Assembly: GCF_012769535.1 (NCBI RefSeq)
Contig: NZ_CP046565.1
Coordinates: 310,001 to 374,000 of the forward strand
Source: Methylococcus geothermalis
GTDB lineage: Bacteria; Pseudomonadota; Gammaproteobacteria; Methylococcales; Methylococcaceae
Length of the DNA stretch: 64,000 nucleotides
Direction of reading: 5' to 3'
Part shown: one piece after another, positions 29,632 to 38,267 of the stretch
How the letters are laid out: each line of letters opens with the position of its first letter
Position numbering within the stretch: position 1 is the stretch's first letter
The notes under the pieces: model-generated
What the model saw: the letters and a program-made list of their open reading frames with translations, nothing else
Told to the model about the DNA's origin: nothing
Databases searched by the model: none
Translations under genes and position numbers: made by a program

Positions 29632-29986
29632 CCCGGATATTTCACCGTCATGAGGTCGGCACAGTCTTTGAACCCGCATAAAATCAGCGTGCGAAGAAGA
29701 TTTCCGGGGGACTGTGCCGATGCCAAAGCGTACCGCCGATGAACTGGATGTTGGGCGTCTTGGACGCTGGAAGCTGAAACCGCTGTCTTCTGGCGGCAAG
29801 GTCCACACGCAATGCCAGTGATCCGGCAACACCACCCAGGCATCGATCCGGAAACGGTGACGCGAACGTACCCGCCTCACTATCTCGCGTAACAAACCGA
29901 TTTCGCGGACCAGCAGATCGTTGCAGTCGATTGACCGTAAAGAACCAAGTACCGCCGGGCGCGAACGCGCGTCGATGGTTGGGCAT
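29632..29986 (-). pseudogene. Decayed REP-associated tyrosine transposase (RAYT, IS200-like)
   Basis: The frame opening at ATG 29986 reads MPNHRRAFAPGGTWFFTVN, the RAYT N terminus. The protein then continues in another frame as CNDLLVREIGLLREIVRRV and FRIDAWVVLPDHWHCVWTLP, which contains the HxH-type catalytic motif region (HWHCVW), and then shifts again (TLWHRHSPPE). The conserved C-terminal part with the catalytic tyrosine (normally near a YIHYNPVKHG motif) is missing or unrecognisable. At least two frameshifts and a deletion make it non-functional. REP-like motifs flank it at 29632-29649 and 30045-30065. Confidence 0.82.
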
Positions 29987-30044
29987 GTCCTTCTCCCGTT
30001 CTTGAAGTAAGTAAGCATTGTCGTCTGATGCCGGCATGGTCATT

Positions 30045-30065
30045 CGTCCGATGACGCTGCGCTAA
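30045..30065 (+). repeat. REP-like repeat upstream of the RAYT remnant
   Basis: A 21-bp exact copy of 27591-27611 (contains TCCGATGACGCTGCGCTAA), 58 bp upstream of the transposase start. It belongs to the REP type typically recognised by RAYT proteins. Confidence 0.75.
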
Positions 30066-30086
30066 AGGGCAACCCGCCCTCAGAGA

Positions 30087-30545
30087 TCACTCCAGGGACA
30101 GGATGAAGTTCCACTGGTCCGGGCTGACCGGCATCACCGATAGCCGGTTGCCCTTGCGCACCAGGGCCAGCCCTGCCAGTTCCGGTCGGTCCCTCAATTC
30201 GCTCAGGGCGATGGTGCGGCGGAGCTTGCGCACGAAACGGACGTCCACCATGAACCAGCGCGGATCCTCCGGCTTGCTGGCCGGATCGTAGTGCTTGTCG
30301 TCGGGGTCGAAGGCCGTGAAATCCGGATAGGCTTCCCGGGCGATTTCGGCGATGCCGACCACGCCCGGCACGTCGCAGTTCGAGTGGTAGAACAGCACGC
30401 CGTCCCCTTCTTTCATTTCGTCCCGCATCATGTTGCGCGCCTGATAGTTGCGGACCCCGTCCCAATGTTCGGTCTGGCCCGGACGTGCCGCCAGATCGTC
30501 GATACCGAACTCGCCGGGCTCGGTTTTCATCAGCCAGTAACGCAT
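30087..30545 (-). CDS. EVE-domain protein
   Basis: A 152-residue EVE domain (PUA-like): MRYWLMKTEPGEFGIDDLA, HWDGVRNYQARNMMRDEMKEGDGVLFYHSN, GIAEIAREAYPDFTAFD and RWFMVDVRFVRKLRRTIAL. These proteins are thought to bind modified bases in RNA or DNA; some partner with restriction or RNA-modification systems, and this stand-alone form is widespread and conserved. The ATG at 30545 is chosen over the upstream in-frame codon at 30569 because the family begins MxYWLMK. No clear partner lies beside it. Confidence 0.9.
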   Translation of the reverse strand: MRYWLMKTEPGEFGIDDLAARPGQTEHWDGVRNYQARNMMRDEMKEGDGVLFYHSNCDVPGVVGIAEIAREAYPDFTAFDPDDKHYDPASKPEDPRWFMVDVRFVRKLRRTIALSELRDRPELAGLALVRKGNRLSVMPVSPDQWNFILSLE

Positions 30546-30850
30546 GCTTTCTCCGTCGCTTACGAACATTTTCCGCAGACTCGAAGACTTTGCCGAGCCG
30601 TCTCCACACCGCTCGTATTTTCTTCAAACCCGACAACGCGCTGCCCAGCCTTGCAACGAGCGAGTAGGTGGTGGGGCGTCTCGAGGACGGCTTGCTGGCC
30701 GGGGACACAAGGCTTTCCGGACTCCCCAAGTCCTGCCATCCAGCGCGCCGCCGCGCTCCCTGCGGGACTGGCTGCCGGCCTGCCGCGGCGGAATAGCCGC
30801 CGTCTTGCCACCGGTTTCGTCATCGGCGAAACCCCGGTGGCAGCGGGACA
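30546..30850 (+). other. Intergenic stretch without a recognisable gene
   Basis: About 300 bp between the EVE and DsrE genes. Open frames on the minus strand are short, arginine/proline-rich and unlike any family I know. No hairpin with a U-tract was found. Confidence 0.5.
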
Positions 30851-31210
30851 TCAGAACGCGATGTTCCTGTCGCGTTCCAGCACCGTCGCGATGTAGTCGG
30901 GCATGCCCTTGATCGCCGCCCCGCCGATCAACTCGGCTTCGCCTATCTGGCGCGCCACCGCGCAGGCGCCGCAGACCCAGATCGGGATTCCCGCCGCTTG
31001 AACGGCGGCCAGCAGGTCCTTGAGAGGCGTCAGGTTGACGCCGACGACGTGATCGGCAGTTCCTCTGCGGGCCAGCGTGACGGCCTCGTTCCACAGCCAA
31101 AGGATCACGTCGTGGCCTTGTTCATGAGCCGCCTTGGCGGCGATGAACGGAAGGGTCGCCATCGTCGGATCGTCGGTTCCCCGGCTGCCCGAAATGATCA
31201 AAGTCTTCAT
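30851..31210 (-). CDS. DsrE/DsrF-like sulfur-relay family protein
   Basis: A 119-residue protein with the DsrE-like fold: MKTLIISGSRGTDDPTMATLPFIAAKAAHEQGHDVILWLWNEAV, GVNLTPLKDLLAAVQAAGIPIWVCGACAVAR. The cysteines in WVCGACA occupy the position used for persulfide transfer in DsrE-family proteins, so thiol or sulfur handling is plausible. It lies 82 bp downstream of the AhpD-like gene on the same strand. The true partner and reaction are unknown. Confidence 0.8.
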   Translation of the reverse strand: MKTLIISGSRGTDDPTMATLPFIAAKAAHEQGHDVILWLWNEAVTLARRGTADHVVGVNLTPLKDLLAAVQAAGIPIWVCGACAVARQIGEAELIGGAAIKGMPDYIATVLERDRNIAF

Positions 31211-31292
31211 AGCTCCTCCTGCATCTTGGGATAACATGAGTTCACATTCCGCCGAACGCGTCGAGCACGCCCGCTGCCTGACAGCAGCGGAT

Positions 31293-31619
31293 TCAGTCCG
31301 CGCCTTCGCCAACGATAGCCTGAGCCCAACTCAGCGCCGCGCTGACGGTCGGAAATCCTATCGTACTGGTCAGCAAGATGATGGCATGGTTGATTTCCTC
31401 GTGCGAGGCGCCCGCTGCCAACGCTCTTCTGACGTGACTGTGAACCGAGCCCTCCGAATGTATCGCGACGGCTGCCGCAAGCTGGACGAGGTGTGCCGTC
31501 TTGTCGTCGATGGGACCTTGCTCCTTCAAGACCGCTCCCAGCCGCTCCACGGCCGCCATGAAACCTGGGTATTCCTTTTGCAGCAGCACATAATTTTTCG
31601 GAAGCCTGTCTTTGTTCAT
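31293..31619 (-). CDS. Carboxymuconolactone decarboxylase/AhpD-like protein lacking the CxxC
   Basis: A 108-residue AhpD-like helical protein: DDKTAHLVQLAAAVAIHSEGSVHSHVRRALAAGASHEEINHAIILL. In AhpD relatives the segment carries CxxC-xxx-H; here the equivalent reads SEGSVHSH, with serines for both cysteines, so classical peroxidase activity is unlikely. Three ATG codons are in tandem; the third (31619) has GGGGGAG six bases upstream and is preferred. It precedes the DsrE-like gene, with which it may share a transcript, and diverges from gcvT. Confidence 0.82.
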   Translation of the reverse strand: MNKDRLPKNYVLLQKEYPGFMAAVERLGAVLKEQGPIDDKTAHLVQLAAAVAIHSEGSVHSHVRRALAAGASHEEINHAIILLTSTIGFPTVSAALSWAQAIVGEGAD

Positions 31620-31757
31620 CATCATCTCCCCCTATGGACTTGCGGACTTTGTTCGGGGCGCTTCGGCGCTCGATCCTTGCCCGGCCGGAACCCCGGCACC
31701 CATACTACGCTTGACTGAAGGAGCCCCCAACCCCCGAGGCTGCGAGGACACGACACC

Positions 31758-32837
31758 ATGGGCAAACGCACCGCACTCCACGAGGAACACCTGGCGCTGG
31801 GAGCCCGGATGACCGAGTTTTCGGGCTGGGAATTGCCGCTCCATTACGGCTCGCAAATCGCCGAACACCACGCCGTCCGCCGGGCCGTCGGTATGTTCGA
31901 CGTCTCCCATCTGGGCCTGGTCGACGTCGAGGGGAGTCAGGCCGCCCCGTTCCTGCGCCGAGTCCTCGCCAACGACGTCGCCCGGCTCGCCGAGCCGGGA
32001 CGGATGCTCTACAGCTGCATGCTCAACCAAGAAGGCGGCATCATCGACGACCTCGTCGCGGGCATCGTCGACGATCGGCGCTTCCGCCTCATTCTCAATG
32101 CCGGAAGACGGGAACGAGACCTGAGCTGGCTTCGCCGCCAGGCCGCCCCCTTTTCGACCACCGTCACTCCCCGTGACGATTTGGCCATGATAGCCCTCCA
32201 AGGCCCGGATGCCCCCCGCCTCGCCGACGCCGTCGTCGCCGCCGGAAGCTCCGGACTGAAACCTTTCACCGCCATGCAGCGAGGCGACCGCTTCATCGCC
32301 CGTACCGGCTATACCGGCGAGGACGGTTTCGAAATCATCCTGCCCCACGCCGAAGCAGGCTCGCTGTGGCGCCAGCTTTTGCAGGCCGGTGTCCAGCCCT
32401 GCGGACTCGGCGCCCGCGACACCCTCCGGCTGGAAGCCGGCATGCGCCTCTACGGGCAGGACATGGACGAGGCGGTCACGCCCATCGCCTGCGGCCTCGG
32501 CTGGACGGTTGCCTGGGAACCCGAAGAGCGCGATTTCATCGGCCGCGGCGCCCTGGAGCGGGAGCGCATCGGAGGCTCGCCTTCGAAATTCGTCGGATTG
32601 ATCCTGGCGGAAGCGGGAGTCCTTCGCAGCGGGCAGAAAGTGGCCGTCGCGAATGTCGGCGAGGGCGTCGTGACCAGCGGCGGCTTCTCTCCCACCCTAC
32701 GGCGCTCGATCGGCTTGGCCCGGGTACCCGCGGCGACCGGGCGCGAGTGCCGGGTGGAAATCCGCGGCAGCCTCAAGCGCGCAATGGTGGTGAAGCCGCG
32801 CTTCGTCCGCCGCGGCAAATCGCTGATCGATATCTGA
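31758..32837 (+). CDS. gcvT: Glycine cleavage system T protein (aminomethyltransferase)
   Basis: A 359-residue T protein: TALHEEHLALGARMTEFSGWELPLHYGSQIAEHHAVRRAVGMFDVSHLG, the folate-binding region and ARTGYTGEDGFEI, then GLGARDTLRLEAGMRLYGQDMDE. It transfers the methylene group from lipoyl-H protein to tetrahydrofolate, releasing ammonia. It opens the gcvT-gcvPA-gcvPB run (96 bp to gcvPA). No glycine riboswitch was seen in the 130-bp leader, and gcvH is not in this window. Confidence 0.96.
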   Translation: MGKRTALHEEHLALGARMTEFSGWELPLHYGSQIAEHHAVRRAVGMFDVSHLGLVDVEGSQAAPFLRRVLANDVARLAEPGRMLYSCMLNQEGGIIDDLVAGIVDDRRFRLILNAGRRERDLSWLRRQAAPFSTTVTPRDDLAMIALQGPDAPRLADAVVAAGSSGLKPFTAMQRGDRFIARTGYTGEDGFEIILPHAEAGSLWRQLLQAGVQPCGLGARDTLRLEAGMRLYGQDMDEAVTPIACGLGWTVAWEPEERDFIGRGALERERIGGSPSKFVGLILAEAGVLRSGQKVAVANVGEGVVTSGGFSPTLRRSIGLARVPAATGRECRVEIRGSLKRAMVVKPRFVRRGKSLIDI

Positions 32838-32933
32838 TAGCATCGCCGCGAGGGATGCCGGTCGAAAGAGCCCCCAAGACCGGTCATCACGCGGGTACGG
32901 AACCGCTTGCTGAAACAGCGAGGTAACTTCGCC

Positions 32934-34295
32934 ATGCCATTCATCCCCCACACCGAAGCGGAAGTCCGCGACATGCTCGCGGCCATCGGCGCCGGATCGA
33001 TCGACGAGCTGTTCGCCGAAATTCCGCCGGAGCTGCGCTGCGGCGAGCTGAAAAACCTGCCCGAGGCGCTGTCGGAAATGGCGGTCTGCCGACTGATGGA
33101 GGAACGCGCGGCGGAGAACCGCAGCGCCCTCTGCTTCGCGGGCGCCGGCGCCTACGAGCACTACATTCCGGCGGCGGTGTGGGAGATCGCCCTGCGGGGC
33201 GAGTTTTACAGCGCCTACACGCCTTACCAGGCCGAAGCGAGCCAGGGCAGCCTGCAGGTGTTCTACGAGTACCAGTCCATGATGGCGGGCCTGATGGCGA
33301 TGGACGTCTCCAATGCCTCGCTCTACGACGGCGCCTCCGCGCTGGGCGAGGCGATCCTGATGGCGCTGCGCACGAACCCGGATTCCCGTTCGCGCAGGGT
33401 CCTGCTGCCGCGAAGCCTCAATCCGGCCTACCAGCGCGTCGCCCGGACCCTCACCCGCAACCAGCAGGTCGAACTGGTCGATCTGGACTACGACCGGAGC
33501 TTGGGACGGATCGCCGAAAACGCACTGGCAGCCTTCGAAGGGGAAGAGTTCGCCGCCGTGGTCATTCCGCAGCCCAACTACTTCGGCGTGCTCGAAGAGG
33601 TGGACATCCTCGCCGACTGGGCCCACCGCCACGGCGCCCGCAGCATCGCCGTGGTCAATCCGACCGCCATGGCCCTGCTGAAACCACCGGGAGAATGGGG
33701 CGAGCACGGCGCCGACCTTGCCTGCGGCGAAGGCCAGCCCCTGGGGATTCCGCTTTCCGCCGGGGGCCCCTATGTCGGATTCCTCTGCAGCCGCCAGGAC
33801 TTCGTCCACCAGCTCCCCGGACGCCTGGTCGGCCGCACCGTCGACGTGGACGGCCGCGCGGGCTTCACCCTCGCGCTGCAACCCCGCGAGCAGCACATCC
33901 GCCGCGGCAAGGCGACCTCCAATATCTGCACCAACCAGGGACTGATGGTCACGGCGGCAACCCTCTATATGGCATTGATGGGCCCCAAGGGACTGCGCGG
34001 CGTCGCCGCCGCCTGTCACGCCAACACCTCGGCGCTGCTCGAGCGGCTGACCCGCATCGAGGGAGTCGAGCCGGTCTTCGCGGCCCCGTTCTTCCACGAA
34101 GCCGCGATCCGCTTGCCGCGGGCGGCGGACCGCGTGCTGGCGGGACTGGCCGAACGAGGGATACTCGGCGGCCATGTTCTTTCGGCCGATTATCCCGAAC
34201 TCGGCGACGCCCTCCTGGTTTGCGCCACCGAAACCCGCAATCCGGAGGACATCGAGTTCTATGCAGCCACGCTGGCGGAGGTGCTCCCATGCTGA
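32934..34295 (+). CDS. gcvPA: Glycine dehydrogenase (decarboxylating) subunit 1
   Basis: The 453-residue P-protein N-terminal subunit starts [27 protein letters not shown] and contains [50 protein letters not shown] and [22 protein letters not shown]. It pairs with GcvPB to form the PLP-dependent decarboxylase. ATG at 32934 has GAGGT upstream; the frame stays open 9 codons further. It overlaps gcvPB by 7 nt. The two-gene form of GcvP contrasts with the single-chain GcvP of E. coli. Confidence 0.96.
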   Translation: MPFIPHTEAEVRDMLAAIGAGSIDELFAEIPPELRCGELKNLPEALSEMAVCRLMEERAAENRSALCFAGAGAYEHYIPAAVWEIALRGEFYSAYTPYQAEASQGSLQVFYEYQSMMAGLMAMDVSNASLYDGASALGEAILMALRTNPDSRSRRVLLPRSLNPAYQRVARTLTRNQQVELVDLDYDRSLGRIAENALAAFEGEEFAAVVIPQPNYFGVLEEVDILADWAHRHGARSIAVVNPTAMALLKPPGEWGEHGADLACGEGQPLGIPLSAGGPYVGFLCSRQDFVHQLPGRLVGRTVDVDGRAGFTLALQPREQHIRRGKATSNICTNQGLMVTAATLYMALMGPKGLRGVAAACHANTSALLERLTRIEGVEPVFAAPFFHEAAIRLPRAADRVLAGLAERGILGGHVLSADYPELGDALLVCATETRNPEDIEFYAATLAEVLPC

Positions 34296-35758
34296 TTTTC
34301 GACCGTTCCCGCGAAGGCCGTGCCTGCGCCAGCCTGTTTCCGCGACTCCCCGACGACAGCCACGGCCTGCCCGGCCATCTGCTGCGCCAGACGCCCCCGC
34401 CGCTGCCGGAAGTGACCGAGCTCGACGTCGTGAGGCACTACACCCGTTTGTCGCAAAAGAATTTTTCCATCGACACCCACTTTTACCCCTTGGGTTCCTG
34501 CACCATGAAATACAACCCCAAGGTGGCGAACGCGCTGGCGCGGCAGCCCGGCTTCGCGGCGGTCCATCCCCTCGGTACCGAACGCTTCGGCCAAGGCACC
34601 CTGAGCTGCCTTTACGAGTTGCAGGACTATCTGAAAACGCTCACCGGCATGACCGCCGTCAGCCTCAGCCCCGCCGCCGGCGCCCAGGGCGAATTCTGCG
34701 GCGTCGCCATGATCCGCGCCTACCATGAGGCCCGCAACGACCACGAGCGCAACGAAATCCTGGTCCCCGATGCAGCCCATGGCACCAATCCCGCCTCGGC
34801 CGCCATGGGCGGCTACCACGTCAGGGAGATTCCCACCAATCCCGACGGCGACGTCGATCTGGATGCGCTGAAGCAGGCAGTGGGACCGAAGACCGCCGGC
34901 ATCATGCTCACCAACCCCTCGACCCTGGGCGTGTTCGAACACCGCATCCCCGAGATCGCCGCGCTGGTCCACGAGGCGGGCGGCCTGCTCTACTACGACG
35001 GCGCCAACCTCAACGCCATCCTCGGCAAGGTCCTCCCCGGCGACATGGGTTTCGACGTCATCCACCTGAACCTGCACAAGACCTTCTCGACTCCGCACGG
35101 CGGCGGCGGCCCCGGTGCCGGGCCGGTCGGCGTCAATGCCAGGCTGCAGCCGTTCCTGCCGCTGCCGATGGTGGCAAAATCCGAGAGCGGTTATCGCTGG
35201 CTCACGGAATACGACTGCCCGCAAAGCATCGGGCGCCTGTCCGCCTTCGCCGGCAATATCGGCGTGCTGCTGCGGGCCTACGTTTACATCCGCCTGCTTG
35301 GATATCGGGGCCTGCGGCGAGTCGCCGAATACGCCACCCTCAATGCCAACTATTTGCAGAGGAAACTGGTGGAAGCCGGATTCGACACCGCTTTTCCGGC
35401 CCGCCGCGCCGCCCACGAATTCATCCTCAGCGTGCAGCGGCAGAAAAAGGAGCATCACGTCACCGCCCTGGATTTCGCCAAGCGCCTGCTCGACTATGGC
35501 TTCCACGCGCCGACCGTTTACTTTCCGCTGCTGATTCCCGAGTGCCTGATGATCGAGCCTACCGAGACCGAGAACAAGGAGACCCTGGACGCGTTCGCCG
35601 ACGCCATGGCCGCGATTTTGAAGGAAGCCGCGGAGCAGCCGGAACGGCTCAAACAAGCGCCCCACCACACCCCCATCCGCCGGCTGGACGAGGTGCGCGC
35701 CGCCCGCCATCCGGATCTGGCCTGGAAACCGGCGCCGGGGGCAGCTCCCCAGCGTTGA
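34289..35758 (+). CDS. gcvPB: Glycine dehydrogenase (decarboxylating) subunit 2
   Basis: A 489-residue subunit carrying the PLP lysine in [18 protein letters not shown], with [27 protein letters not shown] start, [21 protein letters not shown] and [16 protein letters not shown]. It decarboxylates glycine and passes the aminomethyl group to the H protein. In a methanotroph the system supplies or removes glycine and one-carbon units. ATG at 34289 lies inside the end of gcvPA. Confidence 0.96.
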   Translation: MLIFDRSREGRACASLFPRLPDDSHGLPGHLLRQTPPPLPEVTELDVVRHYTRLSQKNFSIDTHFYPLGSCTMKYNPKVANALARQPGFAAVHPLGTERFGQGTLSCLYELQDYLKTLTGMTAVSLSPAAGAQGEFCGVAMIRAYHEARNDHERNEILVPDAAHGTNPASAAMGGYHVREIPTNPDGDVDLDALKQAVGPKTAGIMLTNPSTLGVFEHRIPEIAALVHEAGGLLYYDGANLNAILGKVLPGDMGFDVIHLNLHKTFSTPHGGGGPGAGPVGVNARLQPFLPLPMVAKSESGYRWLTEYDCPQSIGRLSAFAGNIGVLLRAYVYIRLLGYRGLRRVAEYATLNANYLQRKLVEAGFDTAFPARRAAHEFILSVQRQKKEHHVTALDFAKRLLDYGFHAPTVYFPLLIPECLMIEPTETENKETLDAFADAMAAILKEAAEQPERLKQAPHHTPIRRLDEVRAARHPDLAWKPAPGAAPQR

Positions 35759-35774
35759 CTTCCCGACGGGCAGC

Positions 35775-35807
35775 CAAAAGCCCTTCCGCCTCGCCGGCGG
35801 AAGGGCT
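35775..35807 (-). terminator. Convergent terminator between gcvPB and the secreted protein gene
   Basis: A perfect 12-bp stem (AGCCCTTCCGCC, 35779-35790; GGCGGAAGGGCT, 35796-35807) with a 5-base loop. The minus-strand side is followed by TTTTGG, making it a stronger terminator for the minus-strand gene; it can also stop gcv transcription. Confidence 0.88.
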
Positions 35808-35833
35808 CTTCGCTCAGAACGGGTGGAGCGCGA

Positions 35834-36577
35834 TCAGCGAGACATGAACTGATCGATGTCGTTGCCGGAGGGGTAGAAGTACCACGTTTCCGGCGAGGTG
35901 CAGCCGTTCGGCAGCGGATTGCTGGCCGTATCACGGACCACGGTCACGGACGGGGAGGCGCCGTTGGCATCGCCCAAGGAGGAGACAGGAAAGCTCGTGG
36001 TCGGCTCCAGCAGCCATGCCTCGACCTTCTTCTTGGTGCAGTACTGGACCGTCGGCATGTAGTACACGGCCTGGTTGACGCAAGCATCGGCCGGGAACAG
36101 CGGCGCCTGCCAGCCGGCTTTGGCCCGGAACGGGAAGCCACCGTACTGCGTGCCTGGAAGGTTCCCGCCCTTCCAAACCATCGCCCGGGTGCCATCTCCG
36201 CTCGGATGGATGGGACCGTTACGGGTTTCGACCTTGCCGAACCCCGCGGTCATCGAGGGAAGCGCGGTTCCCCAGTCCCACATCATGGCATTCTCGATGA
36301 CCTGGACGGGCTGGCCCGAAACCGGCTTGGCGATGCGGTTCAAGGTGTGCCCCTGCGGCGGCATCACGACGACCTCGACGACCGGGAAGTGCTTCTCGCC
36401 TTCGCTGCAGTCATGAGGAATGATAACCGTCGGATAGACGGTCTTGCCTTCGATGTACTTCACCGACGAGCCGTCCGGGAAAGCCTGGAAACCGGCGTGC
36501 CCGAAAGCCTGGCCGGCACTCAAAGCGATACCTGCACTCAGCAGGGACAGCGACAGGATTTTGTTCGTCTTGGACAT
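35834..36577 (-). CDS. Secreted protein with predicted N-terminal histidine (DUF1775/YcnI-like, tentative)
   Basis: A 247-residue exported protein. The signal peptide (LSLLSAGIALSAGQAFG) would be cut before HAGFQAFPDGSS, leaving an N-terminal histidine as in histidine-brace copper proteins. YPTVIIPHDCSEGEKHFPVVEVVVMPPQGH resembles the YcnI/DUF1775 pattern; later parts contain WDWGTALP and six or so cysteines likely in disulfides (DACVNQ, VQYCTKK, GCTSPE). I infer a periplasmic or surface copper-related role, apt in a methanotroph, but the family match is weak. ATG at 36577 (MSKTNK) is used. Confidence 0.5.
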   Translation of the reverse strand: MSKTNKILSLSLLSAGIALSAGQAFGHAGFQAFPDGSSVKYIEGKTVYPTVIIPHDCSEGEKHFPVVEVVVMPPQGHTLNRIAKPVSGQPVQVIENAMMWDWGTALPSMTAGFGKVETRNGPIHPSGDGTRAMVWKGGNLPGTQYGGFPFRAKAGWQAPLFPADACVNQAVYYMPTVQYCTKKKVEAWLLEPTTSFPVSSLGDANGASPSVTVVRDTASNPLPNGCTSPETWYFYPSGNDIDQFMSR

Positions 36578-36907
36578 TGTTATCTCTCTCAACTAGGCAC
36601 TCTCAAAAGGGCGGTGCGCACTGAATGAAACACTAAGCGTGCCACCGCCCATTAGTTTTCAACTCCATGATAGAACGCCACATTCCTATTTTCAGTCCAC
36701 ACGATATGCGGCATTTCACACACTTGGTGTGTCATTACGCTCAGAATCCAGCGTCAATTCACACACCACGCCAGGATGTTTCACATACGCCGTGAGCCGC
36801 GGCATCGCTTGCGCTTCCCAGGCCCCGGCACTATCTTGACGACTCGCCGGCTGTGCGTCGCAACCGTTGGACCCTCCTCGCCCTGATAATATCCCCGCGA
36901 ACGGACT
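36578..36907 (+). other. Divergent intergenic region with repeated TTCACA(C/T)AC motifs
   Basis: A 330-bp stretch between two divergent genes. It contains a perfect inverted repeat ACACAC-TTG-GTGTGT (36718-36732) and three direct copies of TTCACA[C/T]AC at 36715-36723, 36758-36766 and 36780-36788. No open frame here looks coding. Probably two promoters plus a regulator-binding region. Confidence 0.5.
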
Positions 36908-38194
36908 ATGCACCCCCATGGACATCCTCGCCTCCTCCGACGAAACCGCGTGAAATGCCCTAGCCGAGCGGCGATCGTCCGCGTCGTTCTGGCCGCTCTC
37001 GTCCTGCTGCCTGTGGCGGCTCTCTGGTCCGCCCTGGAGCCGAAACCGCTGGTGAGCGCTCCGACCCCGGCCTCCCGAGCCCGTGACGGACAGGAATTGC
37101 TGAGGGCAGGCAGGCGCGGAGGAGAAGCAAGAACGGTTCAGTTGACGGCCAGCGACATCGAAGCCGCGGTCAACGATCTGATGGCCCGAAAGAAACTCGA
37201 CGGCGCCATCCGCACCGCCATGGAAGACGGGCGCCTGACTGCGGCCCTCACCCTGCGGCTCCCTTACCTGGCGGACTTGTTTCTGAACTTCCGGCTGACC
37301 GTCGAGAACGGCGATCCCTTGCCCGCCGTGACCGGCCTGCGCGTGGGATCGCTTCCTCTGCCACCCAAGCTGGCAAACGCCTTCGTGATTCACCAGCTGG
37401 AAAGGAAGGGCCTGCTGCGGAACGTATCGGGCGACCACGGCCTCGTCCTGTCGGCGCATATACGCGAGGGGAAGCTGGAACTGACGTTCACCGGCGAATC
37501 GCAGACGACCGAGCGCCTTCGCGCGCTGATCATCGAAGCCGCCGGCGCCGAACGGGTTCGCTCCTACCATGACCGGCTCGCCACTGCGTTGAGCGAATCC
37601 AACACCCGGCACTTCGTCCGCCTGGGAATATTGATGCGGCCGCTGTTCTCTCTGGCGGAACAGCGGTCCGAGGCAGCCGATCCGGCGGCGGAAAACCGGG
37701 CGGTCATTCTGCTGCTGGCGGCCTATGTGAATGGCTACGATCTGATGAGCGCTGCGGGCGGCGATGCTCCCCGCTTGCCGGAACGGTCCGTGCTTCTGCA
37801 GGGACGCCAGGACCTCGGCAGGCATTTCATGACCTCCGCCGCCTTCGCCCTGGCGGGCCAGCGAACCCTGGCCGACGCCATCGGACTGGCCAAGGAATTG
37901 AACGACACGCACAGCGGCAGCGGGTTCAGCTTTACCGACCTGGCCGCCGACCGCGCCGGCACCGTGTTCGGCAAGCGCGCGGCCCAGCCGCGTTACGCCC
38001 GCCGCATCCAGGGGATTCTGGCCGCCGGCACCGACGACGCGGTCTTCATGCCGAATGTCGGGGATTTGCCGGAGCGCCTTCGCGGCGCCGAATTTTTCGA
38101 GCGGTTCCGGGATGTCTACAGCCCGGAGTTCGAACGGCTCAAACAGCTCATCGACGAGCGTATCGACCGTCTTTCACTTTACGCCACCCCTTGA
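36908..38194 (+). CDS. Membrane-anchored protein of unknown function
   Basis: A 428-residue protein with one N-terminal transmembrane helix (VRVVLAALVLLPVAALWSAL, about 25-44) and a large, probably periplasmic, domain. Visible stretches include VQLTASDIEAAVNDLMARKKLDGAI, a long helical centre and RHFMTSAAFALAGQRTLADAIGLAKELNDTHSGSGFSFTDLAADRAGTVFG. I cannot name the family. The start ATG at 36908 could be replaced by an internal start closer to the helix. It is divergent from the secreted His-first protein and convergent with the peroxidase gene. Confidence 0.7.
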   Translation: MHPHGHPRLLRRNRVKCPSRAAIVRVVLAALVLLPVAALWSALEPKPLVSAPTPASRARDGQELLRAGRRGGEARTVQLTASDIEAAVNDLMARKKLDGAIRTAMEDGRLTAALTLRLPYLADLFLNFRLTVENGDPLPAVTGLRVGSLPLPPKLANAFVIHQLERKGLLRNVSGDHGLVLSAHIREGKLELTFTGESQTTERLRALIIEAAGAERVRSYHDRLATALSESNTRHFVRLGILMRPLFSLAEQRSEAADPAAENRAVILLLAAYVNGYDLMSAAGGDAPRLPERSVLLQGRQDLGRHFMTSAAFALAGQRTLADAIGLAKELNDTHSGSGFSFTDLAADRAGTVFGKRAAQPRYARRIQGILAAGTDDAVFMPNVGDLPERLRGAEFFERFRDVYSPEFERLKQLIDERIDRLSLYATP

Positions 38195-38213
38195 CTCTCC
38201 GATGCGCCCGGCG

Positions 38214-38242
38214 CAAAAAAGCCAGCCCCGAGGGGCTGGCTT
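38214..38242 (-). terminator. Terminator of the cytochrome c peroxidase gene
   Basis: A 9-bp stem (GCCAGCCCC, 38221-38229, with GGGGCTGGC, 38232-38240) is followed on the minus strand by TTTTTTGCGCC. It lies between convergent genes and may act in both directions, most strongly for the minus strand. Confidence 0.85.
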
Positions 38243-38267
38243 CCTACGCCGAGAACCGGGCGGATCT

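Noticed and set aside
30560..30823. 87-codon minus-strand open frame between the EVE and DsrE genes
   Set aside because: Arginine-rich composition, no ribosome site and no family resemblance; other frames in the same stretch are equally open.
31626..31757. Possible glycine riboswitch ahead of gcvT
   Set aside because: The 130-bp leader shows no glycine aptamer consensus and no paired aptamers; it is too short for a tandem glycine riboswitch.
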